Source: an uncultured Blautia sp. (GTDB lineage: Bacteria; Bacillota; Clostridia; Lachnospirales; Lachnospiraceae). Taken from it: DNA of 64,000 nt. Location of the stretch: positions 62,001 to 126,000 of the forward strand of contig CAMNTH010000007.1 of assembly GCA_946557785.1 (NCBI GenBank). Reading direction: 5' to 3'. Positions 51,954 to 61,922 of the stretch are shown piece by piece. The notes beneath the pieces were generated by a model, which saw nothing but the letters and a program-made list of their open reading frames with translations, was not told the origin of the DNA and did no database searches. The position numbers were made by a program, and so were the translations under genes. Numbering within the stretch: position 1 is the stretch's first letter; every line of letters starts with the position of its first letter.

Positions 51954-54900
51954 GTGAATTTTACGCATTTACACGTTCATACGGAATACAGCCTGCTGGA
52001 TGGTTCCAATAAAATAAAAGAATATGTATCCAGGGTAAAAGAGCTTGGCATGGACAGCGCCGCTATTACAGATCATGGAGTAATGTACGGAGTCATTGAC
52101 TTTTACCGTGCTGCCAGGGAGGCAGGAATCAACCCAATTCTTGGGTGTGAGGTTTATGTTGCTCCTGGTTCTCGCTTTGACAGAGAAATCGGTTCAGGTG
52201 ATGACCGCTATTACCATCTTGTTCTTCTTGCAGAGAACAATCAGGGCTACAGTAATCTGATGAAAATCGTATCCAAGGGTTTTGTGGATGGTTTTTACTA
52301 TAAACCTCGTGTGGATATGGAGCTTCTTATGCGTTACCATGAGGGAATCATTGCCCTTAGTGCCTGCCTTGCAGGGGAAGTGGCGAAATATCTTACCAGG
52401 GGCATGTATGAGGATGCGAAGGCAGCAGCCCTGCGCTATCAGGATATTTTCGGAAAGGGGAACTTTTTCCTGGAGCTGCAGGATCATGGAATTCCAGAGC
52501 AGCAAAACGTGAATCAGCAGCTTTTCCGCATGCATCAGGAAACCGGAATTGATCTTGTAGCTACCAATGATGTGCACTACACCTATGCAGAAGACGAAAA
52601 GCCTCACGATATACTTCTCTGCCTGCAGACAGGAAAGAAGCTTGCGGACCAGGATCGTATGCGTTATGAAGGAGGACAGTATTATGTGAAATCTCCGGAA
52701 GAAATGGCAGCCCTTTTTCCCTATGCGCCTGAGGCTTTGGAAAATACCCATAAAATTGCCCAGCGCTGCCATGTGGAGATTGAATTCGGCGTAACGAAGC
52801 TTCCAAAATATGGCGTACCGGATGGTTATACTTCCTGGGAATATTTGAATAAACTATGCTTTGAGGGGTTGGAGAAATTGTACAGCCCTGTAACTGTGGG
52901 ACTGAGAGAACGTCTGGAATATGAGCTTTCCACAATCAAAAATATGGGATATGTGGATTATTTTCTTATTGTGTGGGACTTTATTAAATATGCCAGGGAT
53001 AATGATATTATGGTCGGCCCGGGCAGGGGTTCTGCCGCAGGAAGCCTGGTTTCCTATACTCTTGGGATCACACAGCTTGACCCCATTAAATACGACCTGC
53101 TGTTTGAGCGCTTCCTGAATCCTGAACGAGTATCCATGCCGGATATAGACGTTGATTTCTGCTTTGAACGGCGTCAGGAGGTCATTGACTATGTAGTGCG
53201 CAAATACGGCAAGGATCGCGTGGTGCAGATCGTTACCTTTGGTACGCTGGCTGCCCGTGGCGTTATCAGGGACGTAGGCCGTGTTCTTGATATGCCTTAT
53301 GCCCAGGTGGATACCATTGCCAAAATGATTCCCCAGGAACTGAATATCACAATTAACAAAGCGCTTGAGATGAATCCGGAGCTTCGAAAAGCCTATGAGG
53401 AACAGGAGGATATCCACTATCTCATTGATATGGCCAAACGCTTGGAAGGGCTGCCAAGGCATACCTCCATGCATGCGGCGGGAGTAGTTATCAGCCAGAA
53501 GGATGTAGATGAATATGTCCCTCTTTCCAGGGCACAGGACGGTTCCATTACTACCCAGTTTACCATGACCACACTGGAAGAGCTGGGACTTCTGAAAATG
53601 GATTTTTTGGGGCTGCGTACCCTTACGGTAATCCAGAATGCAGTGCGTCTCATTGAAAAGGATACCGGGACTTATCTGGATATGCAGTTTATTGATTACA
53701 ATGATAAAAAGGTTTTGGATTCCCTTGGAACCGGGCGTTCAGACGGTGTGTTCCAGCTGGAAAGTGCGGGGATGAAGAATTTCATGAAGGAGTTAAAGCC
53801 CAAGAGCCTGGAGGATGTGATCGCCGGGATTTCTCTTTACCGTCCGGGCCCGATGGATTTTATTCCTCAGTATATCCGGGGCAAAAACCGTCCGGATACC
53901 ATTCGCTATGACTGCCCTCAGCTGGAGCCGATTCTGACGCCCACTTACGGCTGTATTGTTTATCAGGAGCAGGTTATGCAGATCGTGCGGAATCTGGCAG
54001 GATATACACTGGGACGAAGCGATTTGGTGCGCCGTGCCATGTCTAAGAAAAAAGCAGCCGTTATGGAGAGGGAGCGCCAGAATTTTGTGTACGGAAATGA
54101 AGAAGAAGGCGTTCCGGGATGTATTGCCAACGGTATTCCGGAGAAAACGGCAAATAAGATTTATGACGATATGACTGACTTTGCCAAATACGCATTTAAT
54201 AAGTCCCATGCTGCAGCGTATGCGGTGGTTTCCTATCAGACTGCTTTTTTGAAATATTATTATCCGGTAGAGTTTATGGCTGCCCTTATGACCTCCGTAA
54301 TAGAAATGCCCAGCAAGGTGGCTGAGTACATTCTTGTTTGCCGTCAGATGGGAATTAAGATCCTCCCGCCGGACATTAACTGCGGAGAGTATGGATTTTC
54401 TGTTGATAAGGGATGCATCCGTTACGGGCTTTCCGCTATTAAAAGCGTGGGCCGCCCCGTAATCGAGGCTTTGGTTCAGGAGCGCAGGGAACGGGGAATA
54501 TACCGTTCTCTCAAAGATTTTATTGAGCGTATGAATCAGACAGTAAATAAGCGTGCTATTGAGAACTTTATTAAAGCAGGCGCTTTGGACTGCCTGGAGG
54601 GCAACCGCCGTCAGAAGATGTCCGTTTATGCCCAGATCGTGGATAATATCAATCAGGATAAAAAACATTCTATGGCAGGCCAGCTGAGCTTATTTGATAT
54701 TGTCAGTGAAGAAGATAAAAAAGATTTTGAAATCAGGATGCCCAATCTGGAGGAATATGATAAAGATGTAATACTTGCTTTTGAAAAAGAAGTGCTGGGA
54801 ATTTACTTAAGCGGGCATCCGCTGGAACGCTACAGAGAAGCAATGGAGAAAAATATTTCTGTAATGTCAGCGGATTTCCAGCAGGATGAGGAAACAGGAT

Positions 54901-55421
54901 ATCCTCACGTGGCAGACGGCCAAAAGGTGATCATCGGCGGTATGATTACGGATAAAACCATTAAATATACAAAAACTAATAAGGTTATGGCATTTCTTAC
55001 AGTGGAAGATCTGGTTGGAACCGTGGAAGTGGTGGTATTTCCAAGGGACTATGAAAAATCCCAGTCCATGCTTGTCGAAGAAGCCAAAGTGTTTATTCAA
55101 GGCCGTGTTTCCGCAGAAGATGATAAAGCCAGTAAGCTTATTTTTGAAAAAATAAGATCTTTTGACGATATTCCCAAAGAGCTCTGGATTCAGTTTAAAG
55201 ACAGAGAGGAATATGCCGCAAGGGAGCACGCGCTCCTGGAAGATCTCCGTACCTGTCCGGGAAACGACGGCGTGGTTGTTTATCTGAAAGACGTAAAAGC
55301 CATGAAGAAGCTTCCGGCAGCCTATCACGTGTGTATCCAGGATTCCTGGCTGGAGGAGATCAAGCAAAAATATGGGAATTGCAATGTTAAAGTTACGGAA
55401 AGAGTATTGAAAAACTTCTGA
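51954..55421 (+). CDS. dnaE: DNA polymerase III alpha subunit, DnaE type
   Basis: 1155 residues from a GTG start with AGGAGAAAAGC upstream. A PHP domain opens the protein (HLHVHTEYSLLDGS); the polymerase domain has GPGRGSAAGSLVSYTLG and the catalytic aspartates in MPDIDVDFCFERRQ. A helix-hairpin-helix region follows, and a C-terminal OB fold is seen at about 1000-1050 (IGGMITDKTIKYTKTNKVM). In Firmicutes DnaE works with PolC, extending primers at the fork. Length is typical for DnaE1-type. Terminator at 55425. Confidence 0.97.
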   Translation: MNFTHLHVHTEYSLLDGSNKIKEYVSRVKELGMDSAAITDHGVMYGVIDFYRAAREAGINPILGCEVYVAPGSRFDREIGSGDDRYYHLVLLAENNQGYSNLMKIVSKGFVDGFYYKPRVDMELLMRYHEGIIALSACLAGEVAKYLTRGMYEDAKAAALRYQDIFGKGNFFLELQDHGIPEQQNVNQQLFRMHQETGIDLVATNDVHYTYAEDEKPHDILLCLQTGKKLADQDRMRYEGGQYYVKSPEEMAALFPYAPEALENTHKIAQRCHVEIEFGVTKLPKYGVPDGYTSWEYLNKLCFEGLEKLYSPVTVGLRERLEYELSTIKNMGYVDYFLIVWDFIKYARDNDIMVGPGRGSAAGSLVSYTLGITQLDPIKYDLLFERFLNPERVSMPDIDVDFCFERRQEVIDYVVRKYGKDRVVQIVTFGTLAARGVIRDVGRVLDMPYAQVDTIAKMIPQELNITINKALEMNPELRKAYEEQEDIHYLIDMAKRLEGLPRHTSMHAAGVVISQKDVDEYVPLSRAQDGSITTQFTMTTLEELGLLKMDFLGLRTLTVIQNAVRLIEKDTGTYLDMQFIDYNDKKVLDSLGTGRSDGVFQLESAGMKNFMKELKPKSLEDVIAGISLYRPGPMDFIPQYIRGKNRPDTIRYDCPQLEPILTPTYGCIVYQEQVMQIVRNLAGYTLGRSDLVRRAMSKKKAAVMERERQNFVYGNEEEGVPGCIANGIPEKTANKIYDDMTDFAKYAFNKSHAAAYAVVSYQTAFLKYYYPVEFMAALMTSVIEMPSKVAEYILVCRQMGIKILPPDINCGEYGFSVDKGCIRYGLSAIKSVGRPVIEALVQERRERGIYRSLKDFIERMNQTVNKRAIENFIKAGALDCLEGNRRQKMSVYAQIVDNINQDKKHSMAGQLSLFDIVSEEDKKDFEIRMPNLEEYDKDVILAFEKEVLGIYLSGHPLERYREAMEKNISVMSADFQQDEETGYPHVADGQKVIIGGMITDKTIKYTKTNKVMAFLTVEDLVGTVEVVVFPRDYEKSQSMLVEEAKVFIQGRVSAEDDKASKLIFEKIRSFDDIPKELWIQFKDREEYAAREHALLEDLRTCPGNDGVVVYLKDVKAMKKLPAAYHVCIQDSWLEEIKQKYGNCNVKVTERVLKNF

Positions 55422-55424
55422 AAA

Positions 55425-55461
55425 TGCTTTACACTATATCCGAATATGTGTAGCTTTTTTT
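55425..55461 (+). terminator. terminator after dnaE
   Basis: An imperfect stem (GCTTTACACTATAT with ATATGTGTAGC, 55425-55454) followed by seven T at 55455-55461. Confidence 0.7.
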
Positions 55462-55522
55462 ATTACTGCGGTTCATTTTTGGAACTGCTCATGAATAGAA
55501 TCAGAAGATGGAGGAAAAGAAT

Positions 55523-56512
55523 ATGGCAGAGAAAAAGATTAAGACCATTGGCGTCCTTACCAGCGGAGGCGATGCTCCTGGAATGAATGCGGCAATCAGG
55601 GCTGTTGTCAGAAGGGGATTGAGCAGCGGATTAAATGTAAAGGGAATTTTAAAGGGATATAATGGATTATTAAATGAAGAAATTATTGATATGACTGCTA
55701 AGGATGTATCAGATACCATTGAACGAGGCGGCACGATTTTGTATACTGCACGCTGTGCAGAATTTCGTACCCCGGAAGGACAGCAGAGAGGCGCAGATAT
55801 CTGCAAGAAGCATGGAATTGACGGACTTGTGGTAATCGGCGGCGATGGTTCCTTTGCGGGTGCACAGAAGCTGGCGAATCTTGGAATCAATACCATTGGC
55901 GTGCCGGGAACGATCGACCTGGATATAGCATGTACAGAGTATACCATCGGATTTGATACTGCGGTAAATACAGCGATGGAGGCTATCGACAAAGTACGCG
56001 ATACTTCTACATCCCATGAAAGATGCAGTATTATCGAGGTTATGGGACGAGGCGCAGGCTATCTGGCACTGTGGTGCGGTATTGCCAACGGCGCTGAGGA
56101 TGTTCTGATTCCTGAAAAATATAACTATGATGAGCAGAGGCTGATCAATAACATCATTGACAGCCGTAAGCAGGGTAAAAAGCACCATATTATTATTAAT
56201 GCAGAGGGCATTGGCCACTCTGAGGCTATGGCAAAACGTATTGAGGCTGCTACAGGTATTGAGACCCGTGCGACCATCCTGGGACATATGCAGCGTGGGG
56301 GAAATCCTACCTGTAAGGACAGAGTATATGCTTCCATGATGGGTGCTTTGGCAGTAGACCTTCTTGTACAGGGCAAATCCTGTCGTGTAGTTGGTTATCG
56401 CCATGGTGAGTTTGTGGACTTTGATATTAATGAAGCACTGGCAATGAAGAAACAGGTTTCCGGTTATCAGTGGGAAGTTTGCCAGTCTCTTTCTCATAAT
56501 TATAAAAAATAA
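55523..56512 (+). CDS. pfkA: 6-phosphofructokinase
   Basis: 329 residues from the ATG at 55523; the earlier ATG at 55508 lies within the GGAGG ribosome site region and is rejected. GVLTSGGDAPGMN binds ATP, GGDGSFAGA carries the Gly that marks ATP (not pyrophosphate) use, and PGTIDLDIACTEYTIGFDTA holds the catalytic Asp in TID. The common form of that motif is TIDND; Leu replaces Asn here. Further VMGRGAGYLAL and GHMQRGG fit PfkA. Glycolytic step fructose 6-phosphate to fructose 1,6-bisphosphate. Confidence 0.95.
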   Translation: MAEKKIKTIGVLTSGGDAPGMNAAIRAVVRRGLSSGLNVKGILKGYNGLLNEEIIDMTAKDVSDTIERGGTILYTARCAEFRTPEGQQRGADICKKHGIDGLVVIGGDGSFAGAQKLANLGINTIGVPGTIDLDIACTEYTIGFDTAVNTAMEAIDKVRDTSTSHERCSIIEVMGRGAGYLALWCGIANGAEDVLIPEKYNYDEQRLINNIIDSRKQGKKHHIIINAEGIGHSEAMAKRIEAATGIETRATILGHMQRGGNPTCKDRVYASMMGALAVDLLVQGKSCRVVGYRHGEFVDFDINEALAMKKQVSGYQWEVCQSLSHNYKK

Positions 56513-57900
56513 TGAAACAGAAAATCAGCAGATTACTGCGTAAAATGACGACAGCACAGGTGATCGCCCTTGGCTTTGCAATGCTGATTCTGGTGGGGGG
56601 CTTTCTTCTGTGGCTGCCGTTCTGTACGGTGCCAGGGGAAAGCACTTCCTTTACAGATGCGATATTTACAGCAACAACCTGTATATGCGTTACCGGGCTG
56701 GTAACGGTAACAACTGCAGCACACTGGACATTGGCCGGCAAGATGGTGATTCTGATCCTGATTCAAATTGGAGGAATCGGGTTCATTGCTATTGCCAGTA
56801 TCATATTTGTGTATCTCCGCAGGAAAATATCCCTGCGCAGCAGAAAGATGATAAAGGAGTCCTATAATCTGGATCAAATGTCCGGATTGGTGAAGCTGGT
56901 GAAAAGGGTTGTTGCCTGTGTACTTGGGGCAGAGGCCATAGGTGCTGTGGGATATAGTTTTCGGTTTATTCCTCAGTTCGGCGTATCCAGGGGGATTTTT
57001 CAGTCGGTTTTCACTTCTGTGTCAGCCTTTTGTAATGCAGGGGTTGATATTCTGGGTGAAAGCAGTCTTATGCCTTATGCGGATGATCCCCTCGTAAATT
57101 TTGTCACCATTGGACTGATTATAGCAGCAGGACTTGGGTTCATTGTCTGGTGGGATGTGGCGGAGAAGTTTAAGAGCGTACTTTGCAGACAGATTTCCGT
57201 ATCCAGGGGGTTAAAACGCCTGCGTCTCCACAGCAAGCTGGTTCTTGTGACAACGGCGTGCCTTGTACTTGGCGGAGCCCTTTTGATTTTCCTTTTTGAA
57301 TACAACAATTCCGAAACGATGGGAAATATGCCTTTCGGACAGAAGCTGATGGCATCCCTTTTTCAGTCTGTTACAACAAGAACCGCAGGCTTTCTGACTG
57401 TAGACCAGGGGGCATTGTCCGGAGCATCAGTACTTTTGTGCTTGTTTCTGATGTTTGTGGGTGGTTCTCCTATGGGAACGGCAGGAGGCATAAAAACAAC
57501 TACATTGGCACTGCTGATCCTGAGCATCTATTCCAATGTAAGGGGTAAGGCAGATGTAGAATTCCAGAACAGGAGGATCAGAAGCCATTATATTCGTTCA
57601 GCGGTGGTTGTTATGGGTGCAGGGCTGGGCGTGATGATGGTGATGAGCATGCTTTTGTCAGCGGCAATGCCGGAGGCTTCCCTTGTAGATGTGGTATATG
57701 AAATTACCTCAGCGCTTGCTACTGTAGGTCTGTCAAGGGGACTGACCCCGAACCTGACAGCCATTGGAAAATGGATTGTGATTACTACCATGTATCTGGG
57801 AAGAATTGGTCCCCTTACCCTTGGAACGGCTGTTGTAGTCAGGGCAGTGAGACGGTCTGAGAATACCCGTCTGGCAGCAGAGGATATTATGATTGGATAA
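56512..57900 (+). CDS. ktrB: K+ uptake membrane subunit, KtrB/TrkH family
   Basis: 462 residues with eight or more membrane segments arranged as four M1-P-M2 repeats. The selectivity-filter regions are TATTCICVTGLVTV, SVSAFCNAGVDIL, SVTTRTAGFLTV and ITSALATVGLSRG, each with the conserved Gly. Its ATG overlaps the pfkA stop (TAATG). The regulatory partner is at 57973. Confidence 0.93.
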   Translation: MKQKISRLLRKMTTAQVIALGFAMLILVGGFLLWLPFCTVPGESTSFTDAIFTATTCICVTGLVTVTTAAHWTLAGKMVILILIQIGGIGFIAIASIIFVYLRRKISLRSRKMIKESYNLDQMSGLVKLVKRVVACVLGAEAIGAVGYSFRFIPQFGVSRGIFQSVFTSVSAFCNAGVDILGESSLMPYADDPLVNFVTIGLIIAAGLGFIVWWDVAEKFKSVLCRQISVSRGLKRLRLHSKLVLVTTACLVLGGALLIFLFEYNNSETMGNMPFGQKLMASLFQSVTTRTAGFLTVDQGALSGASVLLCLFLMFVGGSPMGTAGGIKTTTLALLILSIYSNVRGKADVEFQNRRIRSHYIRSAVVVMGAGLGVMMVMSMLLSAAMPEASLVDVVYEITSALATVGLSRGLTPNLTAIGKWIVITTMYLGRIGPLTLGTAVVVRAVRRSENTRLAAEDIMIG

Positions 57901-57972
57901 CATAAAGGCTGCCGGATGCAAGATGTGATACGGCTCTGCCGGATAAGCGGAAATGGATAATCGGGAGGAATT

Positions 57973-58635
57973 ATGAAGGATAAGTCATTTGCAGTCATTG
58001 GCCTGGGACAGTTTGGCATGACATTGGCAACAACACTGGCAGAGAGCAACTGTGATGTGCTGGTGATTGATGATAAAGAAGAGAATATACAGGAGATTGC
58101 GGAAAAAGTCACCTATGCCGTGAAGGCTGATGTCCGGGAACCAGGAGTATTGAAGAATCTGGGCGTCCAGGATGTGGATGTGGCGGTGATCGCAGTTTCC
58201 GAAAATATTGAAGCCAGTATTACAGCTACTATGCAGGCGAAAGAGCTGGGCGTGCCATTTGTAATGTCTAAGGCTATGAACAGCCTGCATGGAAGGATCT
58301 TAAGCAAGATAGGTGCGGATGAAGTTATCTATCCGGAGCAGTCTATGGGTCTGCGTGTGGCTAAGAATCTTATGTCAGGCGGGTTTCTGGATATTTTTGA
58401 GCTGTCTTCTGAAATCAGCCTTGCAGAATTCAAAATTCCTGTGGAATGGGTGGGCAAGAGCCTTAGCTCTCTATCTGTCAGGGAAAAGCATAACATTAAT
58501 ATTATAGGCATAAAAGAAGGCGATGACGTTAAGGTGGATTTGAATCCTGATGAGAGACTTCCTGAAGGATGCACCCTGATTGCTGTTGGAAGAAACAGGG
58601 ATCTGGATGAAAATCCGGCTTTTTGGCACAAGTAA
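57973..58635 (+). CDS. ktrA: K+ uptake regulatory subunit, KtrA/TrkA family
   Basis: 220 residues: an RCK_N Rossmann domain (FAVIGLGQFGMTLATTLAE, VLVIDDKEENIQE) that binds nucleotides, and an RCK_C domain (FKIPVEWVGKSLSSLSVREK). It forms a cytoplasmic ring gating KtrB. GGGAGG before the ATG, 73 nt after ktrB. Confidence 0.93.
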   Translation: MKDKSFAVIGLGQFGMTLATTLAESNCDVLVIDDKEENIQEIAEKVTYAVKADVREPGVLKNLGVQDVDVAVIAVSENIEASITATMQAKELGVPFVMSKAMNSLHGRILSKIGADEVIYPEQSMGLRVAKNLMSGGFLDIFELSSEISLAEFKIPVEWVGKSLSSLSVREKHNINIIGIKEGDDVKVDLNPDERLPEGCTLIAVGRNRDLDENPAFWHK

Positions 58636-58660
58636 ATCCGTAACAGCAGAGGAAAAATTT

Positions 58661-59437
58661 ATGATTACCAGTTTAAATAATGAACAGGTAAAAAATATCA
58701 TACAGTTGAATCAGAAAACAAAAGCCCGCAGAAAGCAAGGGCTTTTTGTTGCTGAAGGAAGAAAAATGTTCCGGGAGGCTCCGAAGAACTGGATTTCCAG
58801 GGTTTATGTAGCAGAGAGCTTGTCCGATGATGAAAATCTTATGGAGCAGGTGGATGGACTTCCTTTTGAGATTGTTGCAGATTCTGTTTTCCGGCAAATG
58901 AGCGACACACAAACTCCCCAGGGGATCCTGACAGTTTTAAAAACACCTTCCTATACTATGGAGGATATTTTAAAGAAGGAACACCCGCTTCTTATGGTAC
59001 TGGAGGATCTGCAGGATCCGGGAAATGCAGGGACGATTTTCAGGACAGGGGAGGGCGCCGGCGTGGATGGTATTTTGCTTACCAAAACCTGCGTGGACGT
59101 GACCAATCCTAAAGTTATTCGTTCCACTATGGGTTCTGTTTACAGAATGCCTTTTCTATATGTGGAAGATGTGGTATCATTGAAGGAAAGATTCCAGGCA
59201 GCTAATATCCGTACTTTTGCAGCTCATTTGGAGGGTAAAAACTTCTATGACGGGGAAAACTATCGGGAAGGAACTGCTTTTCTGATTGGTAATGAAGGGA
59301 ACGGCTTGACAGAGTGCGCAGCAGAGGCTGCTGACTGTCTGATACGAATTCCTATGTGCGGCAAGGTGGAATCTTTGAACGCTGCTATGGCAGCAGGTAT
59401 CCTGATGTATGAAGCGGCGCGGCAGCGCCGGAAGTAA
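58661..59437 (+). CDS. TrmH/SpoU-family rRNA 2'-O-methyltransferase
   Basis: 258 residues from the ATG at 58661 (AGAGGAAAA upstream; the frame from 58580 overlaps ktrA). N-terminal substrate-binding part (VKNIIQLNQKTKARRKQGLF) and a SPOUT domain with motifs LEDLQDPGNAGTIFRT, GNEGNGL and CGKVESLNAAMAAGILMYE that form the knot binding S-adenosylmethionine. Likely a 23S rRNA methylase (RlmB/TsnR-like); the exact nucleotide cannot be assigned. Confidence 0.92.
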   Translation: MITSLNNEQVKNIIQLNQKTKARRKQGLFVAEGRKMFREAPKNWISRVYVAESLSDDENLMEQVDGLPFEIVADSVFRQMSDTQTPQGILTVLKTPSYTMEDILKKEHPLLMVLEDLQDPGNAGTIFRTGEGAGVDGILLTKTCVDVTNPKVIRSTMGSVYRMPFLYVEDVVSLKERFQAANIRTFAAHLEGKNFYDGENYREGTAFLIGNEGNGLTECAAEAADCLIRIPMCGKVESLNAAMAAGILMYEAARQRRK

Positions 59438-59497
59438 AGGGAGGCTTATTCGGAGTGACATATCGGAAGCCGCCGTACCTTAGAAAGGGGGAGTTTT

Positions 59498-59935
59498 ATG
59501 GAAGCGTTCATATGGCTGGCAGTGGTGGCGATATTGCTGGTTATTGAAGCGGCAACTGCAGGCCTTACTACGATCTGGTTTGCAGGCGGGGCGTTGGCTG
59601 CAGCGATTGCATCATACTGTGGTGCAGTGGATTTTGTACAGTGGCTTTTGTTCTTATGCGTGTCGCTGGTGCTTTTGATCTTTACAAGACCAATGGCAGT
59701 AAAGTATATGAACAAAGGAACCACAAAGACTAACGCCAACAGCCTGATTGGCCGAAAAGCTGTTGTAATACAGCAGATTGACAATCTGGCACAGACAGGG
59801 CAGGTTAAGATCAGCGACATTGAATGGATGGCGCGCGCAGCTCTGGATGGGGAGATAATCCACGAAAACGATATCGTAGTGATCAAAGAGATTCAAGGCG
59901 TAAAACTGATTGTAGAAAAGGCTAAGGAGGATTAG
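59498..59935 (+). CDS. NfeD-like membrane protein
   Basis: 145 residues: two or three membrane segments in the first 70, then a C-terminal OB fold (SLIGRKAVVIQQIDNLAQTGQVKI, ALDGEIIHENDIVVIKEIQGVKLIVE). NfeD proteins accompany SPFH proteins; the partner starts 4 nt after this gene's stop. AAGGGGGAG before the ATG. Confidence 0.9.
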   Translation: MEAFIWLAVVAILLVIEAATAGLTTIWFAGGALAAAIASYCGAVDFVQWLLFLCVSLVLLIFTRPMAVKYMNKGTTKTNANSLIGRKAVVIQQIDNLAQTGQVKISDIEWMARAALDGEIIHENDIVVIKEIQGVKLIVEKAKED

Positions 59936-59938
59936 AAC

Positions 59939-60877
59939 ATGAGTGGCTTTATATTTTTTATTGTTTTAGTTGTGCTTGTGCTGCTGGTACTTGCATCCTG
60001 CATTAAGATCGTGCCGCAGGCTTATGCAGTTGTTCTGGAACGTTTGGGTGCATACCGCGCCACATGGAATACGGGTATCCATTTTAAGGTTCCGTTTATT
60101 GAGCGTGTAGCCAGAAAGGTGAATTTAAAAGAGCAGGTTGTGGATTTCCCGCCGCAGCCGGTAATTACTAAAGATAATGTAACCATGCAGATCGATACTG
60201 TTGTATTTTTCCAGATTACAGACCCGAAGCTTTATGCTTACGGTGTAGAAAATCCGATCATGGCTATCGAAAATCTGTCCGCTACAACTCTTCGAAATAT
60301 TATCGGTGATATGGAGCTGGATGAAACTTTGACCTCCCGTGAGGTGATCAACACCAAAATGCGTGCTTCACTGGATGTGGCTACAGACCCGTGGGGCATT
60401 AAGGTAAATCGTGTAGAATTAAAGAATATTATTCCTCCAGCTGCAATCCAGGATGCTATGGAGAAACAGATGAAGGCAGAGCGTGAACGTCGTGAGGCTA
60501 TTCTGATCGCAGAAGGTGAAAAGCGCTCCACGATCCTGGTGGCAGAAGGTAAGAAACAATCTGCTATTCTGGATGCAGAGGCAGAAAAACAGGCAGCTAT
60601 TCTTCGTGCGGAAGCACAGAAGGAGCGTATGATCAAAGAAGCAGAAGGCCAGGCTGAGGCTGTCCTTAAGGTGCAGAATGCCAATGCAGAAGGTATCCGC
60701 ATGATCAAGGAAGCTGGCGCAGATCAGGCAGTCCTTACATTAAAGAGCCTGGAAGCGTTTGCAAAGGCTGCTGACGGAAAGTCAACCAAGCTTATCATTC
60801 CTTCAGACATTCAGGGAATTGCAGGACTTGCTGCTTCACTGAAGGAAGTTGTTGCTGACGAGAAGAAAGGCGAATGA
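59939..60877 (+). CDS. SPFH/band-7 membrane protein (QmcA/stomatin-like)
   Basis: 312 residues: an N-terminal membrane segment ([20 protein letters not shown]), the SPFH domain ([45 protein letters not shown]) and a helical C-terminal region with [16 protein letters not shown] repeats. Forms large membrane assemblies with NfeD, of uncertain role in envelope quality control. Shorter than the flotillin at 43199 and of a different branch. Confidence 0.92.
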   Translation: MSGFIFFIVLVVLVLLVLASCIKIVPQAYAVVLERLGAYRATWNTGIHFKVPFIERVARKVNLKEQVVDFPPQPVITKDNVTMQIDTVVFFQITDPKLYAYGVENPIMAIENLSATTLRNIIGDMELDETLTSREVINTKMRASLDVATDPWGIKVNRVELKNIIPPAAIQDAMEKQMKAERERREAILIAEGEKRSTILVAEGKKQSAILDAEAEKQAAILRAEAQKERMIKEAEGQAEAVLKVQNANAEGIRMIKEAGADQAVLTLKSLEAFAKAADGKSTKLIIPSDIQGIAGLAASLKEVVADEKKGE

Positions 60878-60923
60878 TCCGCTCCCCGTAATAAGGGGAT
60901 CTATTCACGAGGAGGATATTATT

Positions 60924-61922
60924 ATGAATGTAAAAGGACGGAATTTCCTGACGATGAAGGATTTTACTCCGGAGGAAATTATCTATCTTCTGGATCTGGC
61001 TGCTGACTTAAAGGCAAAGAAGAAAGCAGGGGAGCTGCACGAATATTATAGAGGCAGAAATATTGCCCTGATTTTTGAAAAGACCAGCACCAGAACGCGC
61101 TGTGCTTTTGAGGTGGCAGCACACGATCTGGGTATGGGAAGCACCTATCTGGATCCTTCAGCATCCCAAATCGGTAAGAAAGAAAGTATTGCAGATACGG
61201 CCAGGGTTCTTGGAAGAATGTTTGACGGGATTGAATATCGGGGATACGGCCAGGAAATCGTGGAGGAGCTTGCCAGACATGCAGGAGTTCCTGTTTGGAA
61301 TGGATTGACCAACGAGTACCATCCTACGCAGATGCTGGCGGATATGCTGACCATTCGGGAGCATTTCGGTTATCTGAAAGGAATTAAGCTGGTTTATATG
61401 GGAGACGCCCGTTATAATATGGGCAATTCCCTTATGATTACCTGCGCAAAACTGGGGATGCATTTTGTTGCCTGCACTACGGAGAAATATTTCCCCAATG
61501 CAGAGCTGACGGCACAGTGCCGGGAATGGGCAGAAGCTTCCGGCGGAAGCGTTACTTTTACAGAGGATGCTATGGAAGGCACAAAGGATGCGGATGTGGT
61601 TTATACGGACGTCTGGGTATCAATGGGAGAGCCTGATGAGGTTTGGGAAGAGCGGATCCGTGAACTGACGCCTTATAAAGTAACTAAGGAACTTATGGAT
61701 AATGCAGGAGAAAAGGTAATCTTCCTTCACTGCCTGCCTGCATTCCATGATTTGAAGACTAAGATCGGAAAAGAAATGGGAGAGCGTTTTCAGCTTACAG
61801 ATATGGAAGTAACAGATGAGGTATTTGAGTCTGAACAGTCCAAGGTATTTGATGAGGCAGAGAACCGTATGCATACGATTAAGGCTGTCATGGTGGCTAC
61901 TTTAGGAGAGCCGGAGAAATAA
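60924..61922 (+). CDS. argF: ornithine carbamoyltransferase
   Basis: 332 residues from the ATG at 60924 (GAGGAGG upstream; the frame from 60849 overlaps the SPFH gene). Carbamoyl-phosphate site [26 protein letters not shown], ornithine-side [10 protein letters not shown] and [13 protein letters not shown]. It makes citrulline in arginine synthesis, or breaks it down if part of an ADI pathway; no arcA or arcC is nearby, so the biosynthetic role is likelier. Its stop overlaps birA (TAATG). Confidence 0.95.
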   Translation: MNVKGRNFLTMKDFTPEEIIYLLDLAADLKAKKKAGELHEYYRGRNIALIFEKTSTRTRCAFEVAAHDLGMGSTYLDPSASQIGKKESIADTARVLGRMFDGIEYRGYGQEIVEELARHAGVPVWNGLTNEYHPTQMLADMLTIREHFGYLKGIKLVYMGDARYNMGNSLMITCAKLGMHFVACTTEKYFPNAELTAQCREWAEASGGSVTFTEDAMEGTKDADVVYTDVWVSMGEPDEVWEERIRELTPYKVTKELMDNAGEKVIFLHCLPAFHDLKTKIGKEMGERFQLTDMEVTDEVFESEQSKVFDEAENRMHTIKAVMVATLGEPEK

